The notes beneath the pieces are model-generated. The model saw only the letters and a list, made by a program, of their open reading frames with translations, had not been told where the DNA came from and ran no database searches. This document shows positions 6,973-7,331 of a stretch of 7,331 nt of DNA, piece after piece. Where the stretch lies: assembly GCA_028868235.1 (NCBI GenBank), contig JAGWUW010000127.1:1-7331 (forward strand), written 5' to 3'. Numbering within the stretch: the first letter of the stretch is position 1; every line of letters begins with the position of its first letter. The stretch comes from Betaproteobacteria bacterium. Its GTDB lineage: Bacteria; Pseudomonadota; Gammaproteobacteria; Burkholderiales; Rhodocyclaceae. Both the position numbers and the translations under genes were made by a program.

Positions 6973-7331
6973 TTATTTGCGCAGTTTGGCGAAGGCTGCC
7001 GCCATTGCGTTGCCTGACGGAGCAGGGCCGTTGCCGCGAAGTTGCTGGCGCGGGTTTGGGTTGCCGCCACGATTGGACGGGGCGCTGTCGTGGCGCTTGC
7101 CTTGCGTCGGTTCGTCGCCCATACGCATGGTCAGCGCGATGCGCTGGCGCTGCAGATCGACTTCCAGCACCTTGACCTTGACCACCTGACCGGCCTTGAC
7201 GACATCGTGCGGATCTTTGACGAAGGTGTTGGAGAGGGCGGAGACATGCACCAGACCATCCTGATGCACACCGATGTCGACAAAAGCACCGAAGGCGGCG
7301 ACGTTGGTGACGACGCCCTCGAGGACCATAC
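6973..7331 (-). CDS. tex: RNA-binding transcription accessory protein Tex, C-terminal S1 domain (5' partial)
   Basis: Tex is a conserved cytosolic nucleic-acid-binding protein of about 770 residues with an HtH, YqgF-like, HhH and C-terminal S1 layout. Only about the last 118 residues are in the window; the gene enters from the right edge, and the methionine at 7329 is internal (it belongs to the usual [30 protein letters not shown] segment). The S1 OB-fold spans about the first 70 residues shown, ending in RIALTMR. It is followed by a basic, Gly/Asn/Pro-rich tail ([15 protein letters not shown]) and a terminal AFAKLRK helix, typical of Tex. The role of Tex is only partly known: it affects transcription and RNA turnover and is needed for virulence-gene expression in some species. 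The S1 sequence alone cannot exclude another S1 protein, but the match to the end of Tex is strong. Confidence 0.88.
   Translation of the reverse strand, partial: MVLEGVVTNVAAFGAFVDIGVHQDGLVHVSALSNTFVKDPHDVVKAGQVVKVKVLEVDLQRQRIALTMRMGDEPTQGKRHDSAPSNRGGNPNPRQQLRGNGPAPSGNAMAAAFAKLRK

Overview
This 7.3 kb window is an ordinary-looking, densely coded piece of a GC-rich proteobacterial chromosome. The gene content, the codon choice and the style of the HD-GYP and Hsp33 proteins suggest a betaproteobacterium, possibly of the Rhodocyclales (Dechloromonas/Azoarcus-like). That placement is inferred from remembered family resemblance, not from a search. I see no insertion sequence, phage gene, CRISPR array, tRNA or rRNA.

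Left half, plus strand. The window opens inside a c-di-GMP-type HD-GYP phosphohydrolase (1-1275, 5' end cut off). An 80-base gap follows, then rimO, the radical-SAM enzyme that methylthiolates ribosomal protein S12 (1356-2678). rimO overlaps by 38 bases an FAD-dependent 2-hydroxyacid dehydrogenase that best fits the D-2-hydroxyglutarate dehydrogenase type (2641-4059).

Right half, minus strand, transcribed right to left. The tex gene (3' part only, 6973-7331) is followed by a 317-base gap rich in RNA secondary structure. After the gap comes a tightly packed three-gene unit: an ArsC/Spx-like thioredoxin-fold protein (yffB type, 6305-6655), the Hsp33 chaperone hslO (5427-6308) and a membrane hybrid-less sensor histidine kinase (4060-5427). 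Neighbouring genes in this unit overlap by 4 bases (ATGA) and 1 base (TGATG), so translational coupling is likely. The kinase stop codon abuts the dehydrogenase stop codon exactly, with no base between the two convergent operons.

Points that stand out. (1) The HD-GYP protein is an internal duplication whose N-terminal copy has lost nearly all its metal ligands while keeping the exact spacing. (2) Hsp33 has only two of the four zinc/redox cysteines, with Glu and Asp in place of the others. (3) An orphan membrane kinase is coupled to two thiol-redox genes. (4) The tex-yffB gap holds a convincing minus-strand terminator about 180 bases beyond the tex stop, plus a second hairpin, leaving room for a small RNA. 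I found no clearly new multi-gene system; items 1 to 4 are the leads.
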